This document shows positions 1 to 5,848 of a stretch of 5,848 nucleotides of DNA, piece by piece. The translations under genes and the position numbers were made by a program. The stretch is from positions 1 through 5,848 of the forward strand of contig JAQGOI010000309.1 in the NCBI GenBank assembly GCA_028293685.1, given 5' to 3'. This DNA comes from Lysobacteraceae bacterium. GTDB taxonomy: Bacteria > Pseudomonadota > Gammaproteobacteria > Xanthomonadales > Xanthomonadaceae. A model generated the notes under the pieces. It saw only the letters and a program-made list of their open reading frames with translations. It searched no databases and was not told the DNA's origin. Numbering within the stretch: position 1 is the stretch's first letter; each line of letters starts with the position of its first letter.

Positions 1-126
1 CGCCATCCGGGTCTGCGGAATGGAAAGGCCTCTGTGCATCTTTAGCGGCAAAGACAACAGCGGCCAAGCATTGACGCTAGCTGTTGCCTCTAGAGATGAA
101 CGAAGCTCTCCACCGAATGACGACAC
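1..126. other. left edge, no gene identified
   Basis: I recognise no gene, RNA or promoter here. One forward frame stays open from position 2 to a TAG at 128-130 (42 codons) with no recognisable motif and weaker third-position G/C bias than slt or the receptor. A reverse frame also stays open across most of the stretch. The tail of a gene entering from the left therefore cannot be excluded. A weak inverted repeat CAACAGC (55-61) / GCTGTTG (80-86) is visible, but its 18-nt loop makes it unconvincing. Confidence 0.4.
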
Positions 127-133
127 GTAGGGC

Positions 134-153
134 GGCGCACATGGATGTGCGCC
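134..153. repeat. palindrome preceded by GTAG (REP-like)
   Basis: GGCGCACAT (134-142) and ATGTGCGCC (145-153) are perfect complements with only GG between them. GTAG sits at 127-130, three bases before the stem. A GTAG tetranucleotide next to a hairpin is the hallmark of the SMAG repeats of Stenotrophomonas and of REPs handled by RAYT transposases, so this could be a REP. The resemblance is inferred from form only. The partner copy at the right edge is cut after the first arm and three bases of the second. Confidence 0.55.
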
Positions 154-154
154 G

Positions 155-188
155 TTTTCAGCCGAGCCATGGATGGCGAGTCTGAAAA
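155..188. repeat. hairpin A, left copy
   Basis: The outer stem is TTTTCAG (155-161) with CTGAAAA (182-188). The inner stem is GCCAT (166-170) with ATGGC (173-177), around a GG centre. A 4x4 internal loop lies between the stems. The right copy at 5799-5833 keeps the inner stem and has a different but still complementary outer stem. Confidence 0.7.
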
Positions 189-244
189 TGGTCGAGCCAC
201 TCGCTCACCGAGTGAGCCCTGCCCAGGGAAGGGCCTTTCTTTTG

Positions 245-278
245 GTTACTTTTCTTTGGCCCCGCAAAGAAAAGTAAC
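245..278. repeat. hairpin B, left copy (14-bp perfect stem)
   Basis: GTTACTTTTCTTTG (245-258) and CAAAGAAAAGTAAC (265-278) are perfect complements around a 6-nt loop (259-264). No T-run follows on either strand, so it does not look like an intrinsic terminator. The same stem with a different 7-nt loop occurs at 5706-5740. Confidence 0.85.
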
Positions 279-371
279 TCGCCTACGGCGAAAGCGTTTC
301 AGCGTTGCAGGCAAATAAACCCAGGCAACGTCCTTGGATCTCGCCTTCGCGAGGATATGACGAGCAACAGA

Positions 372-418
372 AAAAGTGACTTGCTCTACGGCGAAAGCGT
401 TTCAGCCGCTGCAAGCAA
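372..418 (+). repeat. partial, decayed third copy of the repeat tail
   Basis: Bases 372-418 realign with 270-314 of the left composite element. AAAAGTGAC (372-380) corresponds to AAAAGTAAC (270-278), and CTACGGCGAAAGCGTTTCAG recurs exactly at 386-405, with a GC-rich GCA(A/G)GCAA end after it. There is a one-base insertion between the two blocks. Hairpin A and the 5' arm of hairpin B are missing. With 283-303 it forms a 21-nt direct repeat at an offset of 103 bases. It lies between the left element and the slt stop codon; I see no intrinsic terminator for slt in this gap. Confidence 0.75.
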
Positions 419-464
419 TCACGCCAATCGCGCACGCAGCAACGCGCGCCTGGCAACCCATCCG

Positions 465-2429
465 CTAATTCGCTCTCGGTGTCGCCGGCGGACAGACGAA
501 CTGCTTCCGCGTGGCCTCAAGGTTGCCGCGCATTCGATCGCTGACGGGCAGTGCGTTGCCGTTGAGCCGCCAGTCGTAGATCGTGCTGAAGGCGAGCACG
601 CGCGCGACATATTCGCGGGTCTCCTTGTAGCTGATCGTCTCGATCCAGAAATCCGGATCCATTCCCGGACGTTGCGACTGCCAGCGTGCGAGTGGAGCAG
701 GCCCGGCGTTGTATCCGGCAATCGCGAAGTAGGGTTGGCCGCCCTCCTTGTCCAACAGCTGCCGCAGGTACGCGGCACCCAGGGTGATGTTGGTATCGGG
801 GTCGTACAGGCTGTCCGCGCCGGCCCAAGGCACGCCCAACTGGCGCGCCACGCCCATGCCGGTGCCCGGCAGCAGCTGCATCAGGCCCATGGCGTTGGCG
901 GCCGAATGTGCGCGTGGATTGAACACGCTTTCCGCGCGGATCTCAGCCGCAACCCATGCCGGGTCCAGCGCGCTCTTCGCGGCTTCGCGTCGAATCGTCT
1001 GATCGTGATGCAACGGGAAGCGCAACGTGTACAAGCGCAGTTCGTCGGGCTTGCTGCCCAGCGAAAACACCGCGCGGTCATACCAGCCGTTGTCCTGCGC
1101 GACTTCGACCGCGAGCCGGCGTTGCGTGTCGTCGAAGCGATGCATGGCGTCATCCCATTCGCGCTGCGCCCACGCTGCGCGATCGATGCGATACAACTCC
1201 ATTGCGCGCACGATCGCGGGATCGGAGGCGATGACGGCCTTGGCGGCGCTGCTGTCGTTGGGCTGCCATGGACACAGCGCGTAAGGCTGCCGGATGCGAT
1301 CGGCGGCGAGGAATCCATGGAACTGCGGTTCGTGCGCGGCGCGCTGGTAGGCCTGCTGCGCACCGGCCCTGTCGCCGGTGAGTTCGAGCAGGCGGCCTTC
1401 GAAATAGGTCCAGCGCGAATCGCTGCGCTGCTTGTCGGGCATTGCGCGGATTGCAGCCAGTGCGCCGCGCCAGTCTGAGCGCGCCAAGGCTTCACGCACC
1501 TGCCATTCGTGCAATTTGTCGTCGAAGGCGGACGCCGGAACCGCCGCCAGCCGTCGCGCCGATTCCGGTTCGTAGGACGCGACTGTCCACAAGGCGATCT
1601 GGTACAGCACCCGGCCCCGCTCGGTGTCGCTGAAGCCCAGCGCCTGGGCATAGCGTGGCAGCTGTATTTCAGCCGCCAGCGGGACCGACTTGCCCAGTCG
1701 CGCCAACCCCTGCGAAGCCATCCAGCGGCTGCGCGCGGTCGCCGGCCAGGTCAGGGCACGGTCGTTGACGGCCTCCATGAAGGCCGCGTAGTCGCTGGCC
1801 AACGCGAAATCGGCCGGCGGCAGCCCCTGCGCGGCCTGGCGCATGACGGACGCGTTCCACTCACCGGCGGCCTTGTCGATGCGTTCCCAGCGCAGGTCCG
1901 GCGATAGCCCGCCGCGCGCGGCCAGTACCGCGAACGGCGTGTCGCATTCGGTCGGCAGCGGTTTGCCGGTACTGCGCCACAGCGCCTGCGCGTCGCTGAG
2001 CCATTGGGGGTCGGTGTTGCCGGTCGCCTGCCGGGCATTCAACTCGGCGCAACGCAGGGTCGTGGCCCGGATCGTCGGAGCCCAGGCAGCCCGGAATGAC
2101 GGCCAGTCCAGCCGGCGCGCCGCGGCGGCCAGCCACAGCTCGCGGAAGGCCTCGGCAACGGGCTGGCCGGCGTAACGCGTCAGGAACGACTGTGCCTGGG
2201 CGGCCGGCAGGGTGTTGATATCCCGCACCAGCAGCGCGTATTCCACCCAGCCGTAAGCCGGATCGCGGGCCAATCCCGGGTACTGGCCGGCGTCGAACAG
2301 GCCGCGTTCGGCCGATTCCACCGCCGCGCGGAGCGCGGGAGCGGGTTCCGGGCTTTGGGCCGGCGCCAGTGAAGTCATTCCGGGCAGGAGCAGGCCCAGC
2401 AGGAGGGCGGAAAAACGGCGAAATGGCAT
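465..2429 (-). CDS. slt: soluble lytic murein transglycosylase (Slt70-type)
   Basis: This is a periplasmic enzyme that cleaves the MurNAc-GlcNAc bond of peptidoglycan non-hydrolytically, leaving 1,6-anhydromuropeptides for wall turnover and recycling. The product is 654 residues, close to E. coli Slt70. Residues 1-24 form a signal peptide (RR, then a leucine-rich core, then APA before Q25) with no lipobox cysteine, so the protein is soluble rather than lipid-anchored. Residues ~30-385 are the helical U-domain, with C127 and C162 placed like the Slt70 disulfide. Residues ~390-470 match the L-domain (WAQREWDDAM, GWYDRAVF, LRFPL). The catalytic domain follows: E500 in RAESVFNP is the expected acid/base, then GLMQLLPGTG (515-524), GYNAGPAP (572-579) and ETREYV (603-608). 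I chose the ATG at 2429 because the signal peptide starts there; the frame stays open upstream, antisense to the receptor gene, but that part looks non-coding. No clear Shine-Dalgarno precedes it. It is divergent from the receptor gene. Confidence 0.95.
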   Translation of the reverse strand: MPFRRFSALLLGLLLPGMTSLAPAQSPEPAPALRAAVESAERGLFDAGQYPGLARDPAYGWVEYALLVRDINTLPAAQAQSFLTRYAGQPVAEAFRELWLAAAARRLDWPSFRAAWAPTIRATTLRCAELNARQATGNTDPQWLSDAQALWRSTGKPLPTECDTPFAVLAARGGLSPDLRWERIDKAAGEWNASVMRQAAQGLPPADFALASDYAAFMEAVNDRALTWPATARSRWMASQGLARLGKSVPLAAEIQLPRYAQALGFSDTERGRVLYQIALWTVASYEPESARRLAAVPASAFDDKLHEWQVREALARSDWRGALAAIRAMPDKQRSDSRWTYFEGRLLELTGDRAGAQQAYQRAAHEPQFHGFLAADRIRQPYALCPWQPNDSSAAKAVIASDPAIVRAMELYRIDRAAWAQREWDDAMHRFDDTQRRLAVEVAQDNGWYDRAVFSLGSKPDELRLYTLRFPLHHDQTIRREAAKSALDPAWVAAEIRAESVFNPRAHSAANAMGLMQLLPGTGMGVARQLGVPWAGADSLYDPDTNITLGAAYLRQLLDKEGGQPYFAIAGYNAGPAPLARWQSQRPGMDPDFWIETISYKETREYVARVLAFSTIYDWRLNGNALPVSDRMRGNLEATRKQFVCPPATPRAN

Positions 2430-2435
2430 GCAAAG

Positions 2436-2441
2436 ACTATA
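2436..2441 (-). promoter_or_regulatory. possible -10 box of slt (leaderless start)
   Basis: Read on the minus strand, TATAGT (2441 to 2436) matches five of six bases of the sigma-70 -10 consensus. It lies only six bases before the slt ATG, so initiation at the usual distance would fall on or beside the A of ATG. This fits the absence of a Shine-Dalgarno. The expected -35 position has no good match, so the call is tentative. Confidence 0.3.
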
Positions 2442-2549
2442 GCCGAGCAAAAGTGAACGATTTTCCCGCCCGTGCGGCGCACCAGCCCGGGACCGTGCTC
2501 GAGCAGAAAGGAGACCCCGTTCAAGCCGGGTCCATGACGCACGTAGCAC

Positions 2550-2578
2550 TTGATCACTCTTCACGAATTGTTTACAAG
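2550..2578 (+). promoter_or_regulatory. candidate sigma-70 promoter of the receptor gene
   Basis: TTGATC (2550-2555) and TACAAG (2573-2578) each match four of six consensus bases and are separated by exactly 17 nt. Initiation would fall near 2585, giving a 5' leader of about 55 nt ending at the GGAG ribosome-binding site. This is the best match I found in the gap. An ECF sigma factor promoter or another site could be the real one. Confidence 0.35.
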
Positions 2579-2630
2579 GCAGTTCCAGCCCTGCGCTGAG
2601 CGCGGGCGGTCGACGTCCCACCAAAACTCT

Positions 2631-2634
2631 GGAG
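2631..2634 (+). promoter_or_regulatory. ribosome-binding site of the receptor gene
   Basis: GGAG lies six bases before the ATG at 2641. This supports that ATG, rather than the in-frame Met at residue 11, as the start; it also leaves a complete signal peptide. Confidence 0.75.
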
Positions 2635-2640
2635 ATCACG

Positions 2641-5544
2641 ATGCAAGCGCTGAGCCGCAACCGCCTGACCATGGCCGTCAACCTCTCCCTGTTGCTGGTT
2701 CCCGGCTTCGCCGCCGCGCAGGACAATCCGCCGACGCCGACGCCTGTCACGACGACCGAGGCCAAGACGCTCGATCGCATCGAGGTCACAGGCAGTCGCA
2801 TCAAGCAGACCAACGCGGTGACCAGCCAGCCGGTGGCGATCATCAGCCGGGCCCAGATCGACGCCAGCGGCGCCACCTCGATCGGCGAGTTCCTGCAGGA
2901 CCTGACCGCCAGCGGCAAGGCGCTCAACGCCAAGTTCAACTCCAGCGGCAACTTCGGCTATCCGGCCAGCGGCGGCGGCATCGGTGCCGGTTCCTCGCAG
3001 GTGGACCTGCGCAACCTCGGTTCGCAGCGCGTGCTGGTGCTGGTCGACGGGATTCGCTGGGTCAATGAGTCGTCCGCTTCCGGCGTCAGTGGCAGCGCCG
3101 ACCTCAACACCATTCCGCTGGCGATCGTCGAGCGGATCGAAGTGCTGGAAGACGGCGCATCGGCCATCTATGGCTCCGACGCCATTGCAGGTGTGGTCAA
3201 CATCATAACCCGCAAGAAATTCGATGGCGCCCTGGTGCACGTGAAAGCCGGCAGCTACGGACATGGCGGCGACGACCGCGAAGGCGATATCACCGTCGGC
3301 GGCAGCAACGACCACATGACGTCGGTGTTTTCGGCCAGCTACGTGCGGCAGGACGGCATCAGCTCCGCCGACTGGGGCCAGTCGTCGTTCCCGGTGCCGG
3401 GCGCCGGCATCGGCGCAGGCAGCTCGGCGACACCGCAGGGCCGCTTCACCTTCTGCGATCCGCGCATTGTCGTGCCGGGTACCCCTGGCTACTGCGATGC
3501 AGCCGGCAACGACTGGTTCGACATCACCCTCAACAATGGCGTCACGACACCCAACTACAACGGCGGCGATCCGACCGGTGCCGGCGGCACCTACCATAAC
3601 TGGGTGGGAGGCGTTGATCGCTTCAACTTCGCGCCCTACAACCTGCTGTTGACGCCATCCACGCGCAAGTCGCTGTTCGGCAGCGTCACGCTCGACATCG
3701 GCGAATCGGCATCGTTCCACGCCAAGGCGCTGTACAACAATCGCCGTTCGACCAACCAGGCGGCACCGGAACCGATCTTCGTCGGACCGTTCGCAGGTAC
3801 CGGCGGCATCGCCGATACGATCGTTGTTGCCGCGAACAATCCCTACAACCCGTTCGGCATCGACCTCGATCCAGCCACCAACTTCGGCTGGATCACCAAG
3901 CGCCCGCTGGAACTGGGACCGCGCATCTTCAGCCAGAACGTCGATACCTCATACATCAACCTCGGCTTCAAGGGCAGCTTCGGCGCAGGCAACGGCCTCG
4001 ACTGGAATGTCGATTACGTCCACACCTCCAACCGCGCCGAGCAGACCTTCTCCAACGGCTTCAACGTCCGCCATCTGCAGCTTGCGCTGGGCGACGTCAA
4101 CGTCTGCAACGCGACGCCGGGCTGCGTACCTTTGGACCTGTTCGGCGGCCAGGCTCGCCCGATGACGCCGGCGATGCTGAACTACATCGTTGCCGATCAG
4201 CATGACTCCAGCCGGCAAGGGCTGGACCTGCTCAACGCCAACCTGACCGGCGATCTCTGGCAGATCGGCAACGACCGCCATGCCGGGTTCGCCATCGGCT
4301 ATGAGCACCGCCGCTACCAGGGCGATTTCAATCCCGATGTGCTGCGCCAGACCGGCGAGTCGCAGGACTCGTTCGCCGCTCCCGTCTCGTCGAGCTACAG
4401 CGTCAACGAAGCCTATGCCGAGTTGCTGGTGCCGTGGCTGAGCACCTTCAGCACCGATTTTGCGGTCCGTCGTTCGCAGTATTCGACGTTCGGTGGCGCC
4501 ACCACCGGCAAGGCCGGCTTCCGCTGGCAGCCGATCGAGGATCTGGTGCTGCGCGGAACATGGTCGCAGGGCTTCCGCGCGCCGAACTTGGGTGAGTTGT
4601 ACGGCCTGACCCAGTTCGCAGCGACGCTGACCGATCCCTGCGGCACGACCGGCACACCCGGACCGGCCGGTCCGCAGTACGTGGCCGGTTGCGCCGCACA
4701 GGGGATACCGACGACGTTCGAGCAGGCCAATACCCAGATCATCACGTTCACGGGCGGCAACCCCGATCTGCAGCCGGAGAAGTCCGACAACTACAGTCTC
4801 GGTGGCGTCTACAGCCCCAGCTGGGCCGAGAACCAGTCGTGGGCGTCGAAGCTCGACTTCGAAGTCAACTACTTCCACTACAAGGTGAAGGACGCCATCC
4901 AGGCGCCCGACATCCAGAACATCCTCAACCAATGCACGGCCGGCACGCTGTCCGGAGCCGCCTGTTCCGGCTTCACCCGCGGCGCTGGATTCAACCTCAA
5001 TCCGCCGACGGATTTTCTCGCCAACCTGGGCACGATCGTCACCAGCGGCGTGGACCTGAAGGCGAACTGGATCGGACCGCAGATGGGTTGGGGCCAGCCC
5101 AGTGTCGGACTCCAGGCGACGCGCACGATCAAGTACGACGATGGCAGCCAGCGCGCCGTGGGTATCGAGGTCAACGACAGCGCGATCCCCGACTGGCAGA
5201 CCAACGTGCAGTTGGGTTGGAGGCTGGGCGACTGGAACGCGAGCTGGAATGTGCGTTACATCAGCGCGGTCGACGAGTTCTGCAGCAACTCGGCCGCCAC
5301 GCCGTCAACCGGGTGCGCGACGGCGGCCGGCACGCACACGCTGGGCTCGACCGTCTATAACGATGCACAGCTGGCATGGAACCACTCGATGGGCATCGAC
5401 GGCCTGAAGCTGGCAATCGGCGCCAACAACATCTTCAACAAGTCACCGCCGGTCTGCGTTTCCTGCTCGTTGAACGGCTACGACGCCGGTACCTACGACC
5501 TGCCGTTCCGCTTCTGGTACGTGAGCGCCGACTTCCGCTTCTGA
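2641..5544 (+). CDS. TonB-dependent outer-membrane receptor, substrate unknown
   Basis: This 967-residue outer-membrane importer would take up a scarce ligand using energy passed by TonB-ExbB-ExbD. Residues 1-26 are a signal peptide ending in FAAA. A Pro/Thr-rich linker leads to [10 protein letters not shown] (45-54), the likely TonB-box/plug start. The plug follows, with [17 protein letters not shown] (121-137) and [20 protein letters not shown] (166-185), then NIITRK. From about 193 to the end is the beta-barrel, with family signatures [41 protein letters not shown] and a final [11 protein letters not shown]; the terminal Phe is the usual barrel-insertion signal. All 12 cysteines fall in six close pairs, probably in surface loops. 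The gene is intact, has a good ribosome-binding site and ends in its own terminator, so it is probably monocistronic. Siderophore, carbohydrate or peptide uptake are all possible; no adjacent sensor, sigma factor or catabolic gene helps to choose. Confidence 0.93.
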   Translation: MQALSRNRLTMAVNLSLLLVPGFAAAQDNPPTPTPVTTTEAKTLDRIEVTGSRIKQTNAVTSQPVAIISRAQIDASGATSIGEFLQDLTASGKALNAKFNSSGNFGYPASGGGIGAGSSQVDLRNLGSQRVLVLVDGIRWVNESSASGVSGSADLNTIPLAIVERIEVLEDGASAIYGSDAIAGVVNIITRKKFDGALVHVKAGSYGHGGDDREGDITVGGSNDHMTSVFSASYVRQDGISSADWGQSSFPVPGAGIGAGSSATPQGRFTFCDPRIVVPGTPGYCDAAGNDWFDITLNNGVTTPNYNGGDPTGAGGTYHNWVGGVDRFNFAPYNLLLTPSTRKSLFGSVTLDIGESASFHAKALYNNRRSTNQAAPEPIFVGPFAGTGGIADTIVVAANNPYNPFGIDLDPATNFGWITKRPLELGPRIFSQNVDTSYINLGFKGSFGAGNGLDWNVDYVHTSNRAEQTFSNGFNVRHLQLALGDVNVCNATPGCVPLDLFGGQARPMTPAMLNYIVADQHDSSRQGLDLLNANLTGDLWQIGNDRHAGFAIGYEHRRYQGDFNPDVLRQTGESQDSFAAPVSSSYSVNEAYAELLVPWLSTFSTDFAVRRSQYSTFGGATTGKAGFRWQPIEDLVLRGTWSQGFRAPNLGELYGLTQFAATLTDPCGTTGTPGPAGPQYVAGCAAQGIPTTFEQANTQIITFTGGNPDLQPEKSDNYSLGGVYSPSWAENQSWASKLDFEVNYFHYKVKDAIQAPDIQNILNQCTAGTLSGAACSGFTRGAGFNLNPPTDFLANLGTIVTSGVDLKANWIGPQMGWGQPSVGLQATRTIKYDDGSQRAVGIEVNDSAIPDWQTNVQLGWRLGDWNASWNVRYISAVDEFCSNSAATPSTGCATAAGTHTLGSTVYNDAQLAWNHSMGIDGLKLAIGANNIFNKSPPVCVSCSLNGYDAGTYDLPFRFWYVSADFRF

Positions 5545-5563
5545 TTTCGGTCTTTGAAAAACG

Positions 5564-5597
5564 CGGGTGGCGATGCGAATCGCCGCCCGTTTTTTTT
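5564..5597 (+). terminator. intrinsic terminator of the receptor gene
   Basis: CGGGTGGCGAT (5564-5574) pairs with ATCGCCGCCCG (5579-5589) over 11 bp, including one G-U wobble. It closes a GCGA loop, which fits the stable GNRA class, and eight T's follow (5590-5597). It lies 20 bases after the TGA. Five A's at 5557-5561 could also pair with the T-run, extending the stem and giving some activity on the opposite strand. Confidence 0.93.
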
Positions 5598-5622
5598 ACA
5601 TCGCTTTGGTTGGGTGCAGGTG

Positions 5623-5655
5623 CGTCATCCCCGCGAAGACGGGGATTCAGTGACG
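5623..5655. repeat. CGTCATCCCCG palindromic repeat
   Basis: ATCCCCG (5627-5633) pairs with CGGGGAT (5640-5646) around CGAAGA. An outer CGTC (5623-5626) / GACG (5652-5655) pair encloses it, with TTCAG bulged on one side. From general knowledge, palindromes of the form GTCATCCCCGCGAA are widespread dispersed intergenic repeats in proteobacteria. Only one copy is in this window, so the repeat status rests on that resemblance. Confidence 0.6.
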
Positions 5656-5705
5656 TTGGCTTGTGCGGTCGCCTGCGGCGCCTGAAACGCTTTCGCCGTA
5701 GGTGA

Positions 5706-5740
5706 GTTACTTTTCTTTGAGAGCTGCAAAGAAAAGTAAC
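5706..5740. repeat. hairpin B, right copy
   Basis: GTTACTTTTCTTTG (5706-5719) pairs perfectly with CAAAGAAAAGTAAC (5727-5740) around a 7-nt loop (5720-5726). Both 14-nt arms are identical to those of the left copy, while loop length and sequence differ. Confidence 0.85.
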
Positions 5741-5798
5741 CAAAAGAAAGCAGCTTTCCCATTACAGAGCTAACTCTATTAGGCGGGATCAGTCGTGA

Positions 5799-5833
5799 TT
5801 TTCCGACTCGCCATCCATGGCTCGGTCGGAAAA
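5799..5833. repeat. hairpin A, right copy
   Basis: TTTTCCGAC (5799-5807) pairs with GTCGGAAAA (5825-5833) over 9 bp. Inside it, GCCAT (5810-5814) pairs with ATGGC (5817-5821) around CC. The outer stem is two base pairs longer than in the left copy, and one pair is exchanged. Confidence 0.7.
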
Positions 5834-5848
5834 CGGCGCGCATCCATG

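Larger units (their letters stand above)
127..305 (+). repeat. left copy of a composite hairpin repeat
   Basis: This intergenic element has its parts in a fixed order: GTAG (127-130), a palindrome (134-153), hairpin A (155-188), a spacer (189-234), CTTTCTTTTG (235-244), hairpin B (245-278) and a tail containing CTACGGCGAAAGCGTTTCAG (283-302). The same parts in the same order occur in reverse orientation at 5682-5848, so it is a dispersed repeat. The distance from hairpin A to hairpin B is 56 nt here and 58 nt there, although most of the spacer differs. Palindromic intergenic repeats are common in Xanthomonadaceae, and I believe the GGTTACTTTTCTTTG core recurs in that group, but I cannot confirm a family name. 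No transposase is adjacent. It lies downstream of slt, on the side of its 3' end. Confidence 0.8.
2430..2640. other. divergent intergenic regulatory region
   Basis: This 211-bp gap separates the start codons of slt (leftward) and the TonB-dependent receptor (rightward), so both promoters must lie here or inside the genes. It is locally more A/T-rich near both ends. A perfect palindrome GCTCGAGC (2497-2504) and a TGATCA (2551-2556) are present. Neither resembles a regulator box I can name, and I see no convincing Fur box or riboswitch fold. A 22-codon frame at 2534-2599 has no proper ribosome-binding site and is probably chance. Confidence 0.6.
5682..5848 (-). repeat. right copy of the composite hairpin repeat, inverted
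   Basis: Read on the minus strand from the right edge, this shows the same parts in the same order as 127-305: the start of a GCGC-rich palindrome (5848-5835), hairpin A (5833-5799), a spacer (5798-5751), CTTTCTTTTG (5750-5741), hairpin B (5740-5706) and the tail (5702-5682). A 21-nt block at 5682-5702 is the exact reverse complement of 282-302. The spacer is mostly unrelated in sequence to the left copy but is 2 nt longer. The window ends inside the outer palindrome, so the full length is not seen. Together with the left copy it brackets slt and the receptor as an inverted pair. Confidence 0.8.

Noticed and set aside
245..278. Hairpin B as a terminator for slt
   Set aside because: The stem is strong, but no T-run follows on the slt transcript side and it is more than 180 bases beyond the stop codon.
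357..1478. Long forward open frame (373 codons) opposite slt
   Set aside because: It lies antisense to the intact, well-recognised slt gene, starts inside the repeat region, and has an Arg/Ala/Val-rich composition typical of shadow frames in GC-rich genes.
2534..2599. 22-codon frame in the receptor leader, possible regulatory peptide
   Set aside because: The AGGAG-like sequence is too far from its ATG, the candidate promoter lies inside it, and there is no attenuator fold or codon run.
2430..2951. Upstream extension of the slt frame into the receptor gene
   Set aside because: The frame stays open for 174 more codons, but the signal peptide begins at 2429 and the extension would be antisense to the receptor's signal and plug region.
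2977..3426. Repeated GIGAGSS motif in the receptor (near residues 113-120 and 257-263)
   Set aside because: Short Gly/Ser loop motif encoded by different codons; most likely chance in a Gly-rich outer-membrane protein.
2572..4932. Long reverse frames (2572-3720 and 3949-4932) opposite the receptor
   Set aside because: They are antisense to a complete receptor with family motifs throughout, with low-complexity Ala/Val/Gly/Arg composition and no domain I recognise.
5625..5843. 72-codon reverse frame across the right repeat
   Set aside because: It lies wholly within palindromic repeats, and its frame is not conserved in the left copy.
127..5848. CRISPR array or transposon with terminal inverted repeats
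   Set aside because: There is no regular repeat-spacer series, no cas or transposase gene, and no visible target-site duplication; the inverted arms are composite hairpins, not transposon ends.

Overview
The window is GC-rich and reads as a chromosomal segment of a gammaproteobacterium, most likely of the Xanthomonadaceae/Rhodanobacteraceae group (Lysobacter, Luteimonas, Xanthomonas and relatives). The reasons are the style of the large TonB-dependent receptor ([10 protein letters not shown] start of the plug, terminal aromatic residue), the strong G/C bias at third codon positions, and the intergenic palindromic repeats. This assignment is an inference from style, not from a marker gene.

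Layout. Positions 1-126 hold no recognisable gene. Positions 127-305 hold a composite repeat made of a GTAG-preceded palindrome, a hairpin (A), a variable spacer, a perfect 14-bp hairpin (B) and a conserved tail. A second, decayed copy of the tail lies at 372-418. A soluble lytic transglycosylase gene (slt) runs leftward from 2429 to 465. A 211-bp divergent promoter region (2430-2640) separates it from a 967-residue TonB-dependent outer-membrane receptor running rightward from 2641 to 5544, which ends in a strong intrinsic terminator (5564-5597). After that come a CGTCATCCCCG-type palindrome (5623-5655) and a second copy of the composite repeat in opposite orientation (5682-5848), cut by the window edge.

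Functionally this is a two-gene envelope locus: a periplasmic murein-cleaving enzyme and an outer-membrane importer, transcribed divergently. Nothing in the sequence ties them to one pathway, and the receptor's substrate cannot be read from it. Both genes look intact and ordinary for their families.

The most interesting signal is the repeat pair. The two copies keep the same order of parts and nearly the same spacing. They differ by a compensatory base-pair swap in hairpin A and by indels that are not multiples of three. This points to selection on structure rather than on a protein. I see no defence system, CRISPR array, transposase, tRNA or rRNA here.
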